From: Fen-1247 sp040394885
GTDB lineage: Bacteria > Gemmatimonadota > Gemmatimonadetes > Gemmatimonadales > Gemmatimonadaceae
Reading direction: 5' to 3'
DNA length: 64,000 bases
Assembly (NCBI GenBank): GCA_040394885.1
Contig: JBEBRK010000010.1
Location: forward strand, 41,001 to 105,000
The notes below the pieces were generated by a model. That model saw only the letters and a program-made list of their open reading frames with translations, made no database searches and was not told the origin of the DNA. The position numbers and the translations under genes are program-made. Positions 17,153 through 26,292 of this stretch are shown here, one piece after another; position 1 is the first letter of the stretch; the number at the start of each line of letters is the position of its first letter.

Positions 17153-18019
17153 ATGAAAGAGATCGTTGTAGACGGAACCCTCGGAGGATGGAGAGATACG
17201 GTTCGGGAATTTCTTACTTCGGGATTTCATCCGGGCAAACTGAACATCCTCTCTTGTATAGACGCACAACAGAGGGGATTATTTGCGGAGAATAATGGAG
17301 CATTTGCTGGTAATAACAGAACATCTTCTGGTAATAACAGAACATCTTCTGGTAGTTCGACTTGTCCTGTGGATTCCGGGCTTATGACATCAGAGCCGCC
17401 CAGGAAAATCACCATATCCAAACGCCTTTGGCGATTACTGGAATCTGCAGCTTGCTTTCGTGATAAAGAAAGATGGAATCTTTTTTATAGAATTGTCTGG
17501 CGTATAAACTTTGAACGCAAAACATTGCTCGATGATTTTGCGGACTCTGATATCCATCGCTTAATGATGATGGATAAGGCGATACACAGAGAAGTTCACA
17601 AGATGCATGCGTTTGTACGATTTCGTAAAGTCGGGACAGCTCAAGTCGGGACAGCTCAAGTCGAGACAGCTAGGGAATGCGAGGAGACATTTATCGCATG
17701 GTTTGAACCACAACATGATGTGGTAATGCGAGCGCTTCCATTTTTTATAGATCGATTCCCGTCGATGAACTGGACGATATTAACGCCTTATATATCGGTG
17801 TACTGGAATCAGGAAAATATCGAAGTTGGTCCAGGTGTTTCCAAGGATAAGGCTCCTGATGGAGATGCTCTGGAAGAGCTATGGTCTACTTATTATAAGA
17901 ACATATTTAACCCGGCGCGCCTTAATACGCGCGCCATGTTAAACGAGATGCCTAAGCGTTATTGGAGCAATCTTCCAGAGGCTTCACTTATACCCAAGCT
18001 AGTCAAGGGTATTACTTAA
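17153..18019 (+). CDS. Radical SAM-linked DNA metabolism protein (DUF4130-like)
   Basis: A 288-residue protein of the family found beside the DNA-repair radical SAM enzyme (TIGR03915/DUF4130). The core is recognisable from YRIVWRINFERKTLLDDFAD through REVHKMHAFVRFRKV, ETFIAWFEPQHDV and FIDRFPSMNWTILTPY. In many species this domain is fused to a uracil-DNA glycosylase; here the protein stops at the end of the core, so the glycosylase is absent or elsewhere. Two low-complexity inserts come from in-frame DNA repeats (GNNRTSS twice, VGTAQ twice then VETAR). The ATG at 17153 gives the family-like N terminus; an upstream ATG at 17108 would add an unlikely tail. The end overlaps the convergent carbonic anhydrase gene by eight bases. 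Confidence 0.82.
   Translation: MKEIVVDGTLGGWRDTVREFLTSGFHPGKLNILSCIDAQQRGLFAENNGAFAGNNRTSSGNNRTSSGSSTCPVDSGLMTSEPPRKITISKRLWRLLESAACFRDKERWNLFYRIVWRINFERKTLLDDFADSDIHRLMMMDKAIHREVHKMHAFVRFRKVGTAQVGTAQVETARECEETFIAWFEPQHDVVMRALPFFIDRFPSMNWTILTPYISVYWNQENIEVGPGVSKDKAPDGDALEELWSTYYKNIFNPARLNTRAMLNEMPKRYWSNLPEASLIPKLVKGIT
17309..17350 (+). repeat. Two 21-base tandem repeats inside the DUF4130-like gene
   Basis: Two identical 21-base units (17309-17329, 17330-17350) code for GNNRTSS twice and are followed by a partial third copy. The unit is a multiple of three, so gain or loss keeps the frame. Identity between copies suggests recent slippage. Confidence 0.85.
17630..17671 (+). repeat. 15-base tandem repeats inside the DUF4130-like gene
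   Basis: Two identical copies of GTCGGGACAGCTCAA and a third partial copy with one change code for VGTAQ VGTAQ VETA. They form a second, separate in-frame expansion within the same gene. Confidence 0.85.
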
Positions 18020-18650
18020 CCCTGCTGACTCTCAGCTCCCTTATTATACCATCCTGAATTCCGTAGATCCAACCGTGGATAGACAGTGACTGCCCACGAG
18101 CCCAGACCTGCTGAATTATATCTGTCGAAGCAAGCGATTCGACCTGTGCTTTGACATTTAATTCGCCAAGTTTATCCCACTTGCCATTGAAGTCCGGGAT
18201 GGCATCTATAGTGGCTCGATTGGCGTCGAGCACATCTGTCACATGTCGCAGCCAGCCATCTACAAGTCCGAAGGATGTACCTTCAAGTGCAGCCCTAATT
18301 CCACCGCACCCATAGTGGCCTGTGACTATGATGTGCTCAACCTTAAGAACATCCACTGCATACTGAACAACTGACAGGCAGTTGATGTCATCTTTTACAA
18401 CCAGATTGGCCACATTTCGGTGAACGAACATCTCACCAGGGGCGAGCCCTACTATCTGGTTAGCAGGGACTCTGCTGTCTGAGCATCCGATCCAAAGATA
18501 TTTTGGCGTCTGTTGAGCCGCGAGTTCCTCGAAAAAATTAGGGTCGCGGGACTTAATATAGTCGGCCCACTCCCTGTTTCTTGTCAGGAGTTCGTCCGGC
18601 TCTGGTATTCCTTCCCCTAATGGGGATTCTCTATAATAGTATTCTGGCAC
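18012..18650 (-). CDS. can: Beta-class carbonic anhydrase
   Basis: A 212-residue zinc enzyme converting carbon dioxide and water to bicarbonate. The zinc and catalytic residues are visible: CSDSRVPANQIVG (Cys56, Asp58, Arg60) and HIIVTGHYGCGGIRAAL (His and Cys). Overall it follows the E. coli Can type, with a slightly different N terminus (PDELLTRNREWADYIKSRDPNFFEELA). It is probably cytoplasmic. It stands alone on this strand and its 3' end overlaps the convergent DUF4130-like gene. Confidence 0.94.
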   Translation of the reverse strand: MPEYYYRESPLGEGIPEPDELLTRNREWADYIKSRDPNFFEELAAQQTPKYLWIGCSDSRVPANQIVGLAPGEMFVHRNVANLVVKDDINCLSVVQYAVDVLKVEHIIVTGHYGCGGIRAALEGTSFGLVDGWLRHVTDVLDANRATIDAIPDFNGKWDKLGELNVKAQVESLASTDIIQQVWARGQSLSIHGWIYGIQDGIIRELRVSRVK

Positions 18651-18693
18651 AATTTTAAATTAATTAATCGAAGGGCCAGATGCTCATCCCCCT

Positions 18694-19920
18694 TTAGTAG
18701 TTAAACTGAGCCTGTAATCTTAAAAAGTTACCTTTCTGACGATTCACTGGGTTGGCCAGATCTTCATAAGTACGATCGGCAATGGTGTACATTGCTGTGA
18801 ATTCAAATGCTTTCATCGGTAACCATTCGATACCGATTTCCATCTCTTTCACGTCATACTTGCGGGCATCAAGCTCTGCTTTCTTTCCGCCCTTGTACTG
18901 CTGGGCTTTTACGAATGGAATGATGACGTGTTCGCCTGCGACAGCACGATACATTGTCTGAACGTATCCGCCGGAAAGCGATTTGTTCTGTATGCTGGAT
19001 GTTCCTGGGTCAAACTGGGGACCTCTGCCAACATTCCACTCAGCCTGCAAGCCAAATGGCTGCGGATACATTACAAATGTTCCTGCAATCCTGTAATCAT
19101 CGCGTTCCAGGTCGGTTGTAATGCCGGAAGAAACGGAGGTCATAACATATCGGCCGCTATAACCTTGAAGTCCAACTTCAAAGATCTGACCGTTGTTGAT
19201 GGCAAATGGGTATGCAAAGCGTACAGCGCTATGCATGTTTCCGTTTGCTTCTGCTGTATTTGCTCCTTGTCCGTTGAAAGCGGCTACTGCAACCATTCCG
19301 TAATCCCCGGTTCCCTTTAAACCAGCATCGGAGATTGTCTTGAACAGTTTCTGAACTTTCTTTGGTGTATACATAAACTGTACGCCAAGGTCACGTTCGT
19401 TCGGTACTGCACTGTTCAATGCGTCCATTCTATCCAGTGACAATCTGTTGGAGCTTGATTGAAGGTTGTCCCAGCCATAAGGGATCTTGCTCTGACCGAA
19501 TCGCATCCTGAACTCTTTGTCCTTGTCCAGGGCGAGGTCGAAATAGGCGTCGCGGAGCTGGAGTGCGTTTAACTTGCCGCTGATGTCTGTCGCGAGGTCC
19601 GGTTGTATATAGATGGAAACTCTGTCGGAGACGGGGCCGCTCAGAACTATACGTGCGCGGCGAATCGTGAATCCAGCCTTGGAACCGATAGCTTTGTCGC
19701 ACGATGAACATTGAAGATTTTCATTTGTACTGAGCAGGTTACTGTAACGGACCTGTGTATATCCCCGTATCGAAAGTTTTTCAAACCACTGCTTCGGTTT
19801 TGGCTTCGATGCGGAATCTGTATCCTGGGCGTTTAATTGGGTTGTGGCAAATATGCTCGCCAGCCCCATAATTGTGACCGCCGCGATTTTGCGTGTATAG
19901 CTTACGTTAGATGGCTTCAT
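18694..19920 (-). CDS. Porin of the phosphate-selective O/P type
   Basis: A 408-residue outer-membrane protein with a signal peptide ending about residue 32 (TTQLNAQ). The body is alternating amphipathic strands with family-typical pieces: LSIRGYTQVRYSNL at the start, GFTIRRARIVLSGPVSDRVSIYIQPDLA, RFGQSKIPYGWDN, and a C-terminal strand ending in FNY, with the final aromatic residue needed for barrel assembly. Members form 16-strand trimers that pass anions or small solutes. Two cysteines (CSSC) sit near the N terminus, which is unusual for a porin and may form a disulfide. Confidence 0.85.
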   Translation of the reverse strand: MKPSNVSYTRKIAAVTIMGLASIFATTQLNAQDTDSASKPKPKQWFEKLSIRGYTQVRYSNLLSTNENLQCSSCDKAIGSKAGFTIRRARIVLSGPVSDRVSIYIQPDLATDISGKLNALQLRDAYFDLALDKDKEFRMRFGQSKIPYGWDNLQSSSNRLSLDRMDALNSAVPNERDLGVQFMYTPKKVQKLFKTISDAGLKGTGDYGMVAVAAFNGQGANTAEANGNMHSAVRFAYPFAINNGQIFEVGLQGYSGRYVMTSVSSGITTDLERDDYRIAGTFVMYPQPFGLQAEWNVGRGPQFDPGTSSIQNKSLSGGYVQTMYRAVAGEHVIIPFVKAQQYKGGKKAELDARKYDVKEMEIGIEWLPMKAFEFTAMYTIADRTYEDLANPVNRQKGNFLRLQAQFNY

Positions 19921-20067
19921 TAGGTTTCGATGGTTACGTGTGTAACTAACTGACTCAAAGTTTACGAAGCTTTGGTCAACGGTCGGTATCGGCGATGTAT
20001 CATCCAGGTAACAGAGTTCAGCCGGCCAAATCTAAAAAAGAATTCCAGGCTAGACCTTTTCAAATAT

Positions 20068-21375
20068 ATGAACGCCCCGTCACAAACCGCGGAGTTAGAA
20101 TCCACTTTACAAACAGCTCTGGATTCCAGCTCAATTCACGCGGCAACTACTCATGCCACGCCTGTATCGGAATCACAGACAAAGATACCGATCTATCCAT
20201 TGATGGGGGCCAATGTTCTCAGTTTGTCGGCTCTGACTGGTTTCGTAGCGGTTATTGGCCCTCTCTCGAGGGCGTTGCATCTTGCTGAATGGCATGCTGG
20301 CTTGAGTGTAACGTTATCAGGGGTTCTATGGATGCTGTTATCGCGGCCCTGGGGGGCAGCGAGTGACCGTTTAGGGCGCCGACCGATAATCCTGACTGGT
20401 ATAGCCGGATTTGCAGTATCCTATCTGGCTCTGGCTGTATTCGTGGACAAAACTATCGCCTCCCCGCCAGCTGTGATTGTCTCGGTGGTGTTGCTGATGA
20501 TAACTCGCGGGCTGATAGGTGGGTTTTATGCAGCGGTTCCTCCTACTTCGGCCGCACTGATCGCGGATTACATCCCGCCGGCCAATAGATCGAGTTACCT
20601 GGCGCGATTGGGAGCAGCTAACGGAATCGGGATGGTCATAGGCCCGGCCACCGGTGCTGCACTTTCAGTGAGAGGGCTTCAGGTACCTCTTTATGCCTTT
20701 GCGGTTCTGCCATTGGCGGCATTTATCGTTTTGTGGATGACTCTTCCAAAGGGGCACAGAAGCGATTCAACTGTAAAGAAGCCAGCCCCCAAGCTCTTTG
20801 ACAAGCGACTTCGTCTGCCGATGTCAGCGGCATTCCTGGCTGGATGCTGCGTGATGGTAGCGCAGCTTTGCGTTGGTTTTTTTGCTCTTGATAGGTTGGG
20901 ACTGAGCCAGGAAGACGGGGCTAAAGTTGCCGGATATACGCTTACAGGTATCGGAGCAAGTCTGATACTGGCACAGATAGTAGTCGCTCGTCTGAGAAAG
21001 ATCTCGCCGGTCCTACTATTAAGAATTGGATCGGTTGTCGCTGCGTCAGGGTTTGTTCTCGCTTCAACGGCTCATTCGGCATTTGTGCTTATCGCTAGCT
21101 TCTGCGTGGTAGCATCGGGGATGGGATTATTGTATCCGTCCTTTCAGTCTATGGCGTCTAACTCGGTCACTCTGGCTGAGCAGGGAGCTGCAGCTGGTAC
21201 GATAGCCACGGCGCAGGGGTTTGCCATGGTTCTCGCTCCGGTAGTTGCAACCTATATGTACGGAGTACTGCCAATTCTTCCATTTTTGGCTGCTGCTGCG
21301 GCACTTTCGACTATCGCAGTTATTGCGTTCAGGCACAAAGATCCGGTAATATCTCCTGTAATTGCCGAGGTGTAG
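20068..21375 (+). CDS. MFS transporter, DHA1-type
   Basis: A 435-residue protein with twelve hydrophobic segments. Motif A is clear as WGAASDRLGRRPIILTG, and the fifth helix has ANGIGMVIGPATGAAL, as in proton-coupled drug exporters of the TetA/Bmr type. The frame is open 32 codons further upstream, but that stretch (NGRYRRCIIQVTEFSRPN) is unlike a transporter, so the ATG at 20068 is preferred. The 147 bases to the divergent porin gene presumably hold both promoters; no Shine-Dalgarno is evident. The substrate is unknown. Confidence 0.87.
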   Translation: MNAPSQTAELESTLQTALDSSSIHAATTHATPVSESQTKIPIYPLMGANVLSLSALTGFVAVIGPLSRALHLAEWHAGLSVTLSGVLWMLLSRPWGAASDRLGRRPIILTGIAGFAVSYLALAVFVDKTIASPPAVIVSVVLLMITRGLIGGFYAAVPPTSAALIADYIPPANRSSYLARLGAANGIGMVIGPATGAALSVRGLQVPLYAFAVLPLAAFIVLWMTLPKGHRSDSTVKKPAPKLFDKRLRLPMSAAFLAGCCVMVAQLCVGFFALDRLGLSQEDGAKVAGYTLTGIGASLILAQIVVARLRKISPVLLLRIGSVVAASGFVLASTAHSAFVLIASFCVVASGMGLLYPSFQSMASNSVTLAEQGAAAGTIATAQGFAMVLAPVVATYMYGVLPILPFLAAAAALSTIAVIAFRHKDPVISPVIAEV

Positions 21376-21432
21376 TCGCGGTTAGCGTGATTTTTCCTGG
21401 CGTCCCGCGCGATACGTGACTAAGATTGTGCG

Positions 21433-22998
21433 ATGACCAATTCACCACCAATTGACGGCAAGAATTCAAATCCGCCGACCGGTAGAATGGCCAGGATCCT
21501 CGACTCAGTCGAAAGAATCGGGAATAAGCTTCCCGATCCGGCCGCACTCTTTGTTCTATTACTGCTTGTAGTCTGGGGGCTGTCAGCAGTATTGGCCCCT
21601 CTTCAGTTCAGTGAGATCGATCCCAGAACCGGGAATGCGATTCAGATCACCAACCTCCTTACAGGGCAGAGCTTAGCCGAATTTCTGGCTAAGATGGTTA
21701 CGATATTTACCGGGTTCCATCCGTTAGGCGTCGTACTGGTTGCGTTGTTGGGGGTCGGAGTTGCTGAACACACAGGCTTCATTAACGCTGGACTGAAGTC
21801 GATGTTGCGTGTGACGACACCAAAGCTGCTTACACCTATGTTGATTGGTGTAGCAATTGTCAGTCATACAGCTGCTGATGCCGGATATGTTTTAGTTATT
21901 CCTCTTGGTGGCGTGATATTCTATGCAGCGGGACGCCATCCTCTTGCAGGTATTGCGGCCGCGTTTGCCGGAGTATCCGGCGGGTTTGGTGCCAACTTCG
22001 TTCCGTCAGGGATCGATCCTTTATTGGCAGGGCTTACGCAGGAAGCTGCGAGAATCATCGCTCCGGAGATTACAGTCAATCCACTGAGTAACTGGCTCTT
22101 TACCGGTGTATCCAGCGTTCTGATCATATTGATTGGCTGGTATATCACCGACAGGATTGTTGAGCCGCGTTTGCGAAACACAAAAGTCGATGGTGATTTA
22201 AGCGATATTGGAGATATGGGCGCGTTAACGCCATCCGAGAGCAAAGGGCTTAAAGCAGCTTTATTGGTAACCGTAATATGTGCGGGATTATTTGCTTACG
22301 CCGCATGGATTCCAACCTCTCCATTGAGATCGCCAGAAGGTATTATCACTGCTTCGAATGCGCCGTTGATGCAGGGTATTGTGCCATTGATCTTTATCTT
22401 CTTCCTTATCCCTGGAATAGTCTATGGATATGTAGCCAAGACGATAGATTCGCACAGAGACATAATTAAGGGCATGAGTAAGTCCATGAGCACCATGGGC
22501 TACTATATAGTTATGGCCTTCTTTGCTTCGCTGTTTATTTATGCGTTCTCTACATCGAACTTAGGGGCATTGATAGCACTGAAGGGTGCAAACGCATTGC
22601 AGGCTGCCGGGTTGCCAGCACAGATAACGATCGTCGGTATAATTATCATTACCGCAATTGTGAATCTGTTTATTGGATCTGCATCTGCAAAATGGGCTCT
22701 GCTTGCACCCGTATTTGTGCCGATGTTGATGCAGTTGGGAATTTCACCTGAACTCACACAGGCAGCTTACAGGGTTGGTGATTCTACAACGAATATCATT
22801 ACTCCGTTGATGCCATATTTCCCACTTATCGTTGTTTTCTGCCAGCGTTATGTGAAGAACACTGGTATTGGAACATTGGTGTCACTCATGCTGCCGTTCA
22901 CCGCGATGTTCATTACTATCTGGACAGTGTTTCTTCTCGTTTATTGGGCACTTGGGATTCCGCTTGGATTACAGGCGCCGTACGTGTATCCAAATTAA
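21433..22998 (+). CDS. AbgT-family transporter
   Basis: A 521-residue membrane protein of the AbgT family. Family segments include the N-terminal VERIGNKLPDPAALFVLL, GVGVAEHTGFINAGLKSML, VSHTAADAGYVLVIPLGG, the GGFGANFVPSGIDPLLAGLT hairpin, and the late GDSTTNIITPLMPYFPLI. The E. coli member imports p-aminobenzoyl-glutamate, a folate breakdown product; relatives export sulfonamides. Which direction applies here cannot be told. No peptidase gene of the abgAB type is adjacent. It starts 57 bases after an MFS gene and is followed by a hairpin terminator. Confidence 0.92.
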   Translation: MTNSPPIDGKNSNPPTGRMARILDSVERIGNKLPDPAALFVLLLLVVWGLSAVLAPLQFSEIDPRTGNAIQITNLLTGQSLAEFLAKMVTIFTGFHPLGVVLVALLGVGVAEHTGFINAGLKSMLRVTTPKLLTPMLIGVAIVSHTAADAGYVLVIPLGGVIFYAAGRHPLAGIAAAFAGVSGGFGANFVPSGIDPLLAGLTQEAARIIAPEITVNPLSNWLFTGVSSVLIILIGWYITDRIVEPRLRNTKVDGDLSDIGDMGALTPSESKGLKAALLVTVICAGLFAYAAWIPTSPLRSPEGIITASNAPLMQGIVPLIFIFFLIPGIVYGYVAKTIDSHRDIIKGMSKSMSTMGYYIVMAFFASLFIYAFSTSNLGALIALKGANALQAAGLPAQITIVGIIIITAIVNLFIGSASAKWALLAPVFVPMLMQLGISPELTQAAYRVGDSTTNIITPLMPYFPLIVVFCQRYVKNTGIGTLVSLMLPFTAMFITIWTVFLLVYWALGIPLGLQAPYVYPN

Positions 22999-23138
22999 CT
23001 GACGGATGATTTTGACTAACTGATCGTTCTATGAGTGCGTGTGTGTGCATGTGAGTATGCAGGAGTATGCAGAACTATGTGTGAGCACACCCCCGTACAC
23101 ATGAGTGCTAGAAGATCGGATAGTTATCGATAGAGCTG

Positions 23139-23177
23139 AAAATAGGGCTTACCAGCCATGCTGGTGGGCCCTATTTT
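23139..23177 (+). terminator. Hairpin terminator after the AbgT gene
   Basis: Arms AAAATAGGGC and GCCCTATTTT flank an inner CCAGC-CAT-GCTGG stem, giving a two-part hairpin that ends in a run of T. The symmetry would also work on the other strand. Confidence 0.75.
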
Positions 23178-23225
23178 AGTATCCCAAAGAAAAACAGCCT
23201 CATCAACAATCTGCTCGGTAAAACT

Positions 23226-23969
23226 ATGTTTACTATGAATTGTGGGACTGATCGTGTGCGTTGTGGAAGTGTTCGCAAGCTGGATTTTGTTAAGATGATT
23301 TTTGTAGGAGCTATGGGTTTTGGATTGGCGGCTTGTGGAGCTAAGGGTGGAGATGCAGATCCGCGCGCAGATTCTCTGGCTACGGCCGCCGCTGCAATGA
23401 TCGCTGATACTGGGCTGGTAGAGGTGCCTACAGTTGCCTATATGTGTGGTGAGGGTGTTTCGTTCCTGGCAAAGGTCGAGCGTGAAGTCGCATGGCTTAC
23501 AACAAAAAACGGTATGCAGGCGCTTCCAGTTTCGGCATCGGGGGCTGATTACACAGATGGAAAGGATAAGATCGCTGTGGTTGGATCCGAGGCGCACATA
23601 ACCGCTGACGGAAAGGAATATCAAAATTGTCAGGAACAGCCAGGTGATGTCCCATGGGTAGAGGCAAAGCTACGTGGCATTCACTTCAGAGCGGCGGGTC
23701 AGTCTCCTGCCTGGTCGATAGATGTTGTCGAAGGCAAAACTCTGTCGTTTAAAGGAGCTGACGGCGCCGTTGTTACTGTTCCAGCTCCGATTCCGACAAG
23801 CACAAACGCAACATCCACCGGAGCTGCTGTGTCCACTTACAAGACAGACCGTATAGTTATGGAGTCTCAAGAGAGACGCTGTAACCTCGATGGTCAGTCT
23901 GTGCCATGGACCGTAACCGCTACGGTGGATGGAAAGAAGTACTCAGGTTGCGGAAAAAATCTCCGCTAA
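23226..23969 (+). CDS. MliC-like lipoprotein
   Basis: A 247-residue lipoprotein with hydrophobic stretch and lipobox LAAC (Cys 37). Residues about 75-140 resemble the MliC/PliC lysozyme-inhibitor fold: YMCGEGVSFLAKVE, then LPVSASGADYTDGKDKIAVVGSEAHIT, then a Cys in YQNCQ that would pair with the first. The C-terminal 100 residues repeat a similar beta layout with RRCNLDGQ and YSGCGKNL. Such proteins protect peptidoglycan from c-type lysozyme. The first ATG is used because a start at the inner Met would leave no positive charge before the hydrophobic stretch. It is convergent with the PEP-CTERM gene, seven bases apart. Confidence 0.68.
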   Translation: MFTMNCGTDRVRCGSVRKLDFVKMIFVGAMGFGLAACGAKGGDADPRADSLATAAAAMIADTGLVEVPTVAYMCGEGVSFLAKVEREVAWLTTKNGMQALPVSASGADYTDGKDKIAVVGSEAHITADGKEYQNCQEQPGDVPWVEAKLRGIHFRAAGQSPAWSIDVVEGKTLSFKGADGAVVTVPAPIPTSTNATSTGAAVSTYKTDRIVMESQERRCNLDGQSVPWTVTATVDGKKYSGCGKNLR

Positions 23970-23976
23970 CTACAAC

Positions 23977-24756
23977 TTATTCTTCGTCTTTGTTCTTATT
24001 GCGGCGTCTCGCAACCCCAGCGAGCGCTGCAACACCAGAGCCCAATAAGATCAATGTTCCAGGTTCTGGAGTAGTGGTTATTGGGGGACCGACTGGAATT
24101 TCAGGGATGTTTGGGTTGCCAGGTGTCTTTGGATCGTCTCCTCCGCCACCATTAGCGAACCATGTAAAGATTCCACCGCCGCCGCCAACCAGCCAGCCGA
24201 GTGGGATACCACCGCGACCAGAAGGGGTTGTAACAGGAGTGATTTCATACAATGGAACTGCTCTTGGATCGACTAGCGGAACCATGTTCACTTCAGGGGA
24301 GACAAAGTCTCCTGGCATTGGGATGATCGATTCATCCGCGTCCAGATTGCTAACCATCTGTGGCCCAAGATCTATCTGCGGGCACAGCATTACAGGCTGT
24401 TCAGCTAAAGTAGGAGTTGCCTTTGCGACCGTCTTCTTCGGACGTGGTTTGGCTGGCCTTGGAGATACCGCTTTTGGAGTTGCCAGGTAAACCGGCTTGG
24501 AGGCAACTCTCTTTGGGGCCGCTCTGCGAGGGGCGGCTTTTTTCACCTCAGACCGACGTGGCGGAGCGCAGATAGCCATCAAAGAATCGCTGTCTGCGTA
24601 TCTACCTGGCTCCAACCATGTGACGCCATATGCTGCGACTGTACGGTTGGGAGTCGTAGAATTACGCACCGAGTCCGGCGAGTAGCCGAACGCGACCGCT
24701 GGAAGCAGCGCGAATCCGCATAAAGCGGAGAAAAGTTTGATGGTTGACCTGTTCAT
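23977..24756 (-). CDS. PEP-CTERM sorting-domain protein
   Basis: A 259-residue exported protein: signal peptide to about residue 24, a Pro/Lys/Arg/Ala-rich stretch around 75-115 (basic and repetitive), a glycine-rich part (GWLVGGGGGIFTWFANGGGG), and a C-terminal PEP-CTERM anchor: PEPGTLILLGSGVAALAGVA followed by the basic RRRNKNKDEE. Such tails are recognised by an exosortase (EpsH/XrtA family) in bacteria making exopolysaccharide. No exosortase gene is in this window. The body has no family I recognise and may be structural. Confidence 0.85.
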   Translation of the reverse strand: MNRSTIKLFSALCGFALLPAVAFGYSPDSVRNSTTPNRTVAAYGVTWLEPGRYADSDSLMAICAPPRRSEVKKAAPRRAAPKRVASKPVYLATPKAVSPRPAKPRPKKTVAKATPTLAEQPVMLCPQIDLGPQMVSNLDADESIIPMPGDFVSPEVNMVPLVDPRAVPLYEITPVTTPSGRGGIPLGWLVGGGGGIFTWFANGGGGDDPKTPGNPNIPEIPVGPPITTTPEPGTLILLGSGVAALAGVARRRNKNKDEE

Positions 24757-24842
24757 TTTGTAACGCCGTATTAAAAAGAGGGGGACTGCAAATCTGTGAC
24801 ACTCTCATTAAGCAAGCGGGGTGCCGGAGTTAAATATACAAT

Positions 24843-24875
24843 AAGTGGCATGTACAAGGGGGAGAAGCGCCACTT
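24843..24875 (-). terminator. Hairpin downstream of the antiporter operon
   Basis: Seven-base arms AAGTGGC and GCCACTT enclose a purine-rich loop 83 bases beyond the stop of the leftward antiporter gene. The stem is short, and the T stretch is on the + side, so its role is uncertain. Confidence 0.4.
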
Positions 24876-24957
24876 TTGGGTTCAATTGAATAAATAAATG
24901 TTGTCATGGTCCAACACCCTGGCGAGACCTTACATCATAACGAACGATCGTTTCAAG

Positions 24958-26292
24958 TTAATGCGAAGTCTGTATTTTTGCCGACGCTGGCGCTTCTGAA
25001 GTACCGTTTTGGTCTCCAACCTCGCCAGCTTTGCCTAACGCTATTCTAAACAGAATAGGGCCGATTGTTTCATTTAATGCGATGACTGCGAGCATAATTG
25101 TCTGAATCTGGACTCCGCGGTCTGGATACGCCGCGGCAACCACAGAAGCCAATCCGATCGCAACGCCGGCCTGAGACACCAGTCCCATCCAGGCGTATTT
25201 CGCTTCCAGTTCGGGGGCCTTGCTCCATTTTGCACCTACCTTCATTCCGGTGAAGATGCTTAAAGCTCTAATAGCTGCAATTGGTACAACGATAGGCCAT
25301 AGATCAGCAACGTCCTGGACATGGATGGAGGCGCCCGCCAGCGCAAAGAAGACAACAAATATCGGGGCCGCAGACTTTTCCAGCGCATGCCTTAATGCTT
25401 CACCGTGCTCGCGTGCAGAAACGTTTTCCGCCACAAATCCAGCGGTTAACAAGGTCAGAAGAACTTCAACGTGAGTGACCTTTGCGATTTCGGCACCGAA
25501 GAAGGCCACAAGCATTGCAAATAGAAACAGTTCACGTCGGACCCACTTCAAGTAAAGTGCAACAGCTCCACCAAGAATCGCTCCTACTATCAAAGCACCG
25601 ATTATTTCCCATACTACCGATCCAAGCGATATTCCTGCGGCTTCGGTACCAGAGGGAGGAACCACTGCTCGTGTAAGTCCAAGAGCGGCCGTGAACAGGA
25701 GTACTACCACGACATCGGAGACCAGCACAATACTGAGTGTAGTACGGCCAACAGGCCCTTTTCCCTGACTCTCACTCAGAATTGCTATTGTAGCTGATGG
25801 AGAGTGAACAATTACGATCGATGCAAACAACAGACTGAATGCGACACGAGGCCCGAAAGCGATTTCCTGCAGGAAGGGGATATATTGACTGGTGAGTAGA
25901 AGGAACCCAGTCATCAGTACCAGTGTGAGAGTGATCTCTACAGATAGCATTTTCAGTACGCGGCTCAGTCGTTCCTGAAGTTCGTCCCAGCGAAGTTCCG
26001 CTCCGGCCAAAAATGCAATCAGTGCAATCGCCAATCCGTTGACTGGAGCCAGTTCGTGAACTGCCTGCGCCGTTACGGTGTTAAGCATGTAGGGGCCGAA
26101 TATTGCTCCAGCCGCCAGGTAGCCGATAAGCTTCGGAATTTTAAAGCTGCTTGCAAGCGCACCAACTGCATCAGCTGCAAGAATAAGAAAGCCAAATGTT
26201 AAGAGCCAGACCGCGCCGTGACCGCTAGCTCCAAGCGGCATAATTAATTGCATACCTGCGAACAGGAGCGCAATAACAATCAATCTTCTCAT
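24958..26292 (-). CDS. CPA2-family cation:proton antiporter (second of pair)
   Basis: A 444-residue membrane protein with about twelve helices of the Na+/H+ exchanger (KefB/NapA-like) type. Family features include GYLAAGAIFGPYMLN near residue 60, FLAGAELRWDELQERLSR, SLLFASIVIVHSPSATIAIL in the ion-binding core, and VGAKWSKAPELEAKYAWMGLVSQAGVAIGLA late. In the core, HSPSATIAI takes the place of the usual acidic TDP/ND pair, so the ion site looks changed. It overlaps the upstream antiporter gene by four bases. No regulatory TrkA domain is attached. Confidence 0.85.
   Translation of the reverse strand: MRRLIVIALLFAGMQLIMPLGASGHGAVWLLTFGFLILAADAVGALASSFKIPKLIGYLAAGAIFGPYMLNTVTAQAVHELAPVNGLAIALIAFLAGAELRWDELQERLSRVLKMLSVEITLTLVLMTGFLLLTSQYIPFLQEIAFGPRVAFSLLFASIVIVHSPSATIAILSESQGKGPVGRTTLSIVLVSDVVVVLLFTAALGLTRAVVPPSGTEAAGISLGSVVWEIIGALIVGAILGGAVALYLKWVRRELFLFAMLVAFFGAEIAKVTHVEVLLTLLTAGFVAENVSAREHGEALRHALEKSAAPIFVVFFALAGASIHVQDVADLWPIVVPIAAIRALSIFTGMKVGAKWSKAPELEAKYAWMGLVSQAGVAIGLASVVAAAYPDRGVQIQTIMLAVIALNETIGPILFRIALGKAGEVGDQNGTSEAPASAKIQTSH

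Noticed and set aside
17309..17350. CRISPR-like repeat
   Set aside because: Units are directly adjacent without spacers and lie in frame inside a coding sequence.
23030..23100. GT/GCA-rich alternating stretch after the AbgT gene
   Set aside because: It resembles Z-DNA-prone sequence but is short and irregular; no feature can be supported.
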